Below are positions 6,078 through 6,231 of a stretch of DNA of 6,231 bases, one piece after another. Both the position numbers and the translations under genes were made by a program. This DNA is from JASFEQ01 sp050122535 (GTDB taxonomy: Bacteria > Desulfobacterota > DSM-4660 > Desulfatiglandales > HGW-15), in contig JASFIT010000282.1 in NCBI GenBank assembly GCA_050122535.1, forward strand, positions 1 through 6,231. Reading direction: 5' to 3'. Each line of letters begins with the position of its first letter. Within the stretch, counting starts at the first letter, position 1. The notes under the pieces are model-generated. The model searched no databases. It had not been told where the DNA came from and saw only the letters and a program-made list of their open reading frames with translations.

Positions 6078-6127
6078 GCCCTGTTAAATTCTCGCTGCGC
6101 GAGACGGCGAAGTCGATTTAACAGGGC
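6078..6127. repeat. 50-bp nested palindrome (MITE-like or structured repeat)
   Basis: GCCCTGTTAAAT (6078-6089) and ATTTAACAGGGC (6116-6127) are perfect 12-bp inverted repeats. Between them is a second perfect hairpin, TCTCGC (6090-6095) with GCGAGA (6099-6104) around a three-base loop. There is no coding content. It follows the TTCGAC-type element by 20 bases. Perfect terminal arms suggest a mobile non-autonomous element or a dispersed structured repeat. It may also stabilise or end the ATPase transcript, but neither side has a T-tract. Confidence 0.65.
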
Positions 6128-6231
6128 AAGTCACTGCGGCGTATGAAATTCCATAGCGAAAGGCTCAGGGCTCAAGGATAAAAGATAATGAAGGTGGCAT
6201 TTGTTTTTCCATTGTGCCTTTTGCCCTGCGC

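Larger units (their letters stand above)
5978..6231. other. Non-coding repeat mosaic after the ATPase gene
   Basis: Apart from the two palindromic elements, the remaining pieces (about 5982-6007, 6058-6077 and 6128-6150) read like parts of one further intergenic repeat containing CATCTGC, TGCGTGCCCCTCATCCC and TCACTGCGGCGTA, split by the two elements. At 6161-6177 the words GGCTCAGG and GGCTCAAGG form a short imperfect tandem repeat. No gene can be supported before the window edge. Confidence 0.4.

Noticed and set aside
6188..6231. Possible start of a further gene (MKVAFVFPLC...) running off the right edge
   Set aside because: Only 14 full codons are visible, the AAGGAT site is ten bases away, and the surrounding sequence is repeat-like; coding status cannot be judged.

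Overview
The window looks like a chromosomal stretch from a Gram-negative bacterium, most likely a member of the Desulfobacterota (former Deltaproteobacteria). This is inferred from gene content and protein style: a small excisionase-type HTH protein, a single-RRM glycine-rich RNA-binding protein followed by a tiny lysine-rich protein, and a GAF-fused secretion/pilus ATPase. No rRNA or other phylogenetic marker is present to prove it.

Layout. Positions 1-420 (+) hold the C-terminal part of a SpoU-family 23S rRNA 2'-O-ribose methyltransferase (rlmB-like), cut by the window edge. Next, at 573-734 (+), is a small HTH protein that starts best at a TTG codon. Positions 735-1130 contain no gene but carry a strong hairpin (809-842). 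Three small + strand genes follow: a 63-aa protein with two CxxC pairs (1131-1322), an RRM RNA-binding protein with an Arg/Gly-rich tail (1489-1797), and a 42-aa highly basic protein (1904-2032). A GC-rich hairpin with T-rich flanks on both sides (about 2052-2100) separates them from a convergent minus-strand pair. That pair is tatD (2745-3521) followed by maf (2137-2748); the two overlap by ATGA and probably form one operon. A short divergent intergenic region (3522-3679) carries a good sigma-70-like promoter for tatD-maf and a weaker one for the rightward gene. The rightward gene (3680-5977, +) encodes a 765-aa GspE/PilB-type ATPase with an N-terminal GAF domain. The final 254 bases are non-coding and contain two compact, roughly 50-bp palindromic repeat elements that appear to interrupt an older repeat.

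Functional view. Most genes are housekeeping: rRNA modification, nucleotide-pool sanitation (Maf) and a TatD-family metal-dependent DNase. The RRM protein and its basic neighbour look like an RNA-associated pair. The ATPase would drive assembly of a type IV pilus or type II secretion pseudopilus, but no other component of such a machine is visible here. I see no CRISPR array, tRNA, rRNA, transposase or toxin-antitoxin pair, and no convincing new multi-gene system. The most notable items are the GAF-ATPase with a divergent N-terminal MshEN-like region, the unassigned zinc-ribbon-like protein, the strong intergenic hairpin and the nested repeats at the right end.
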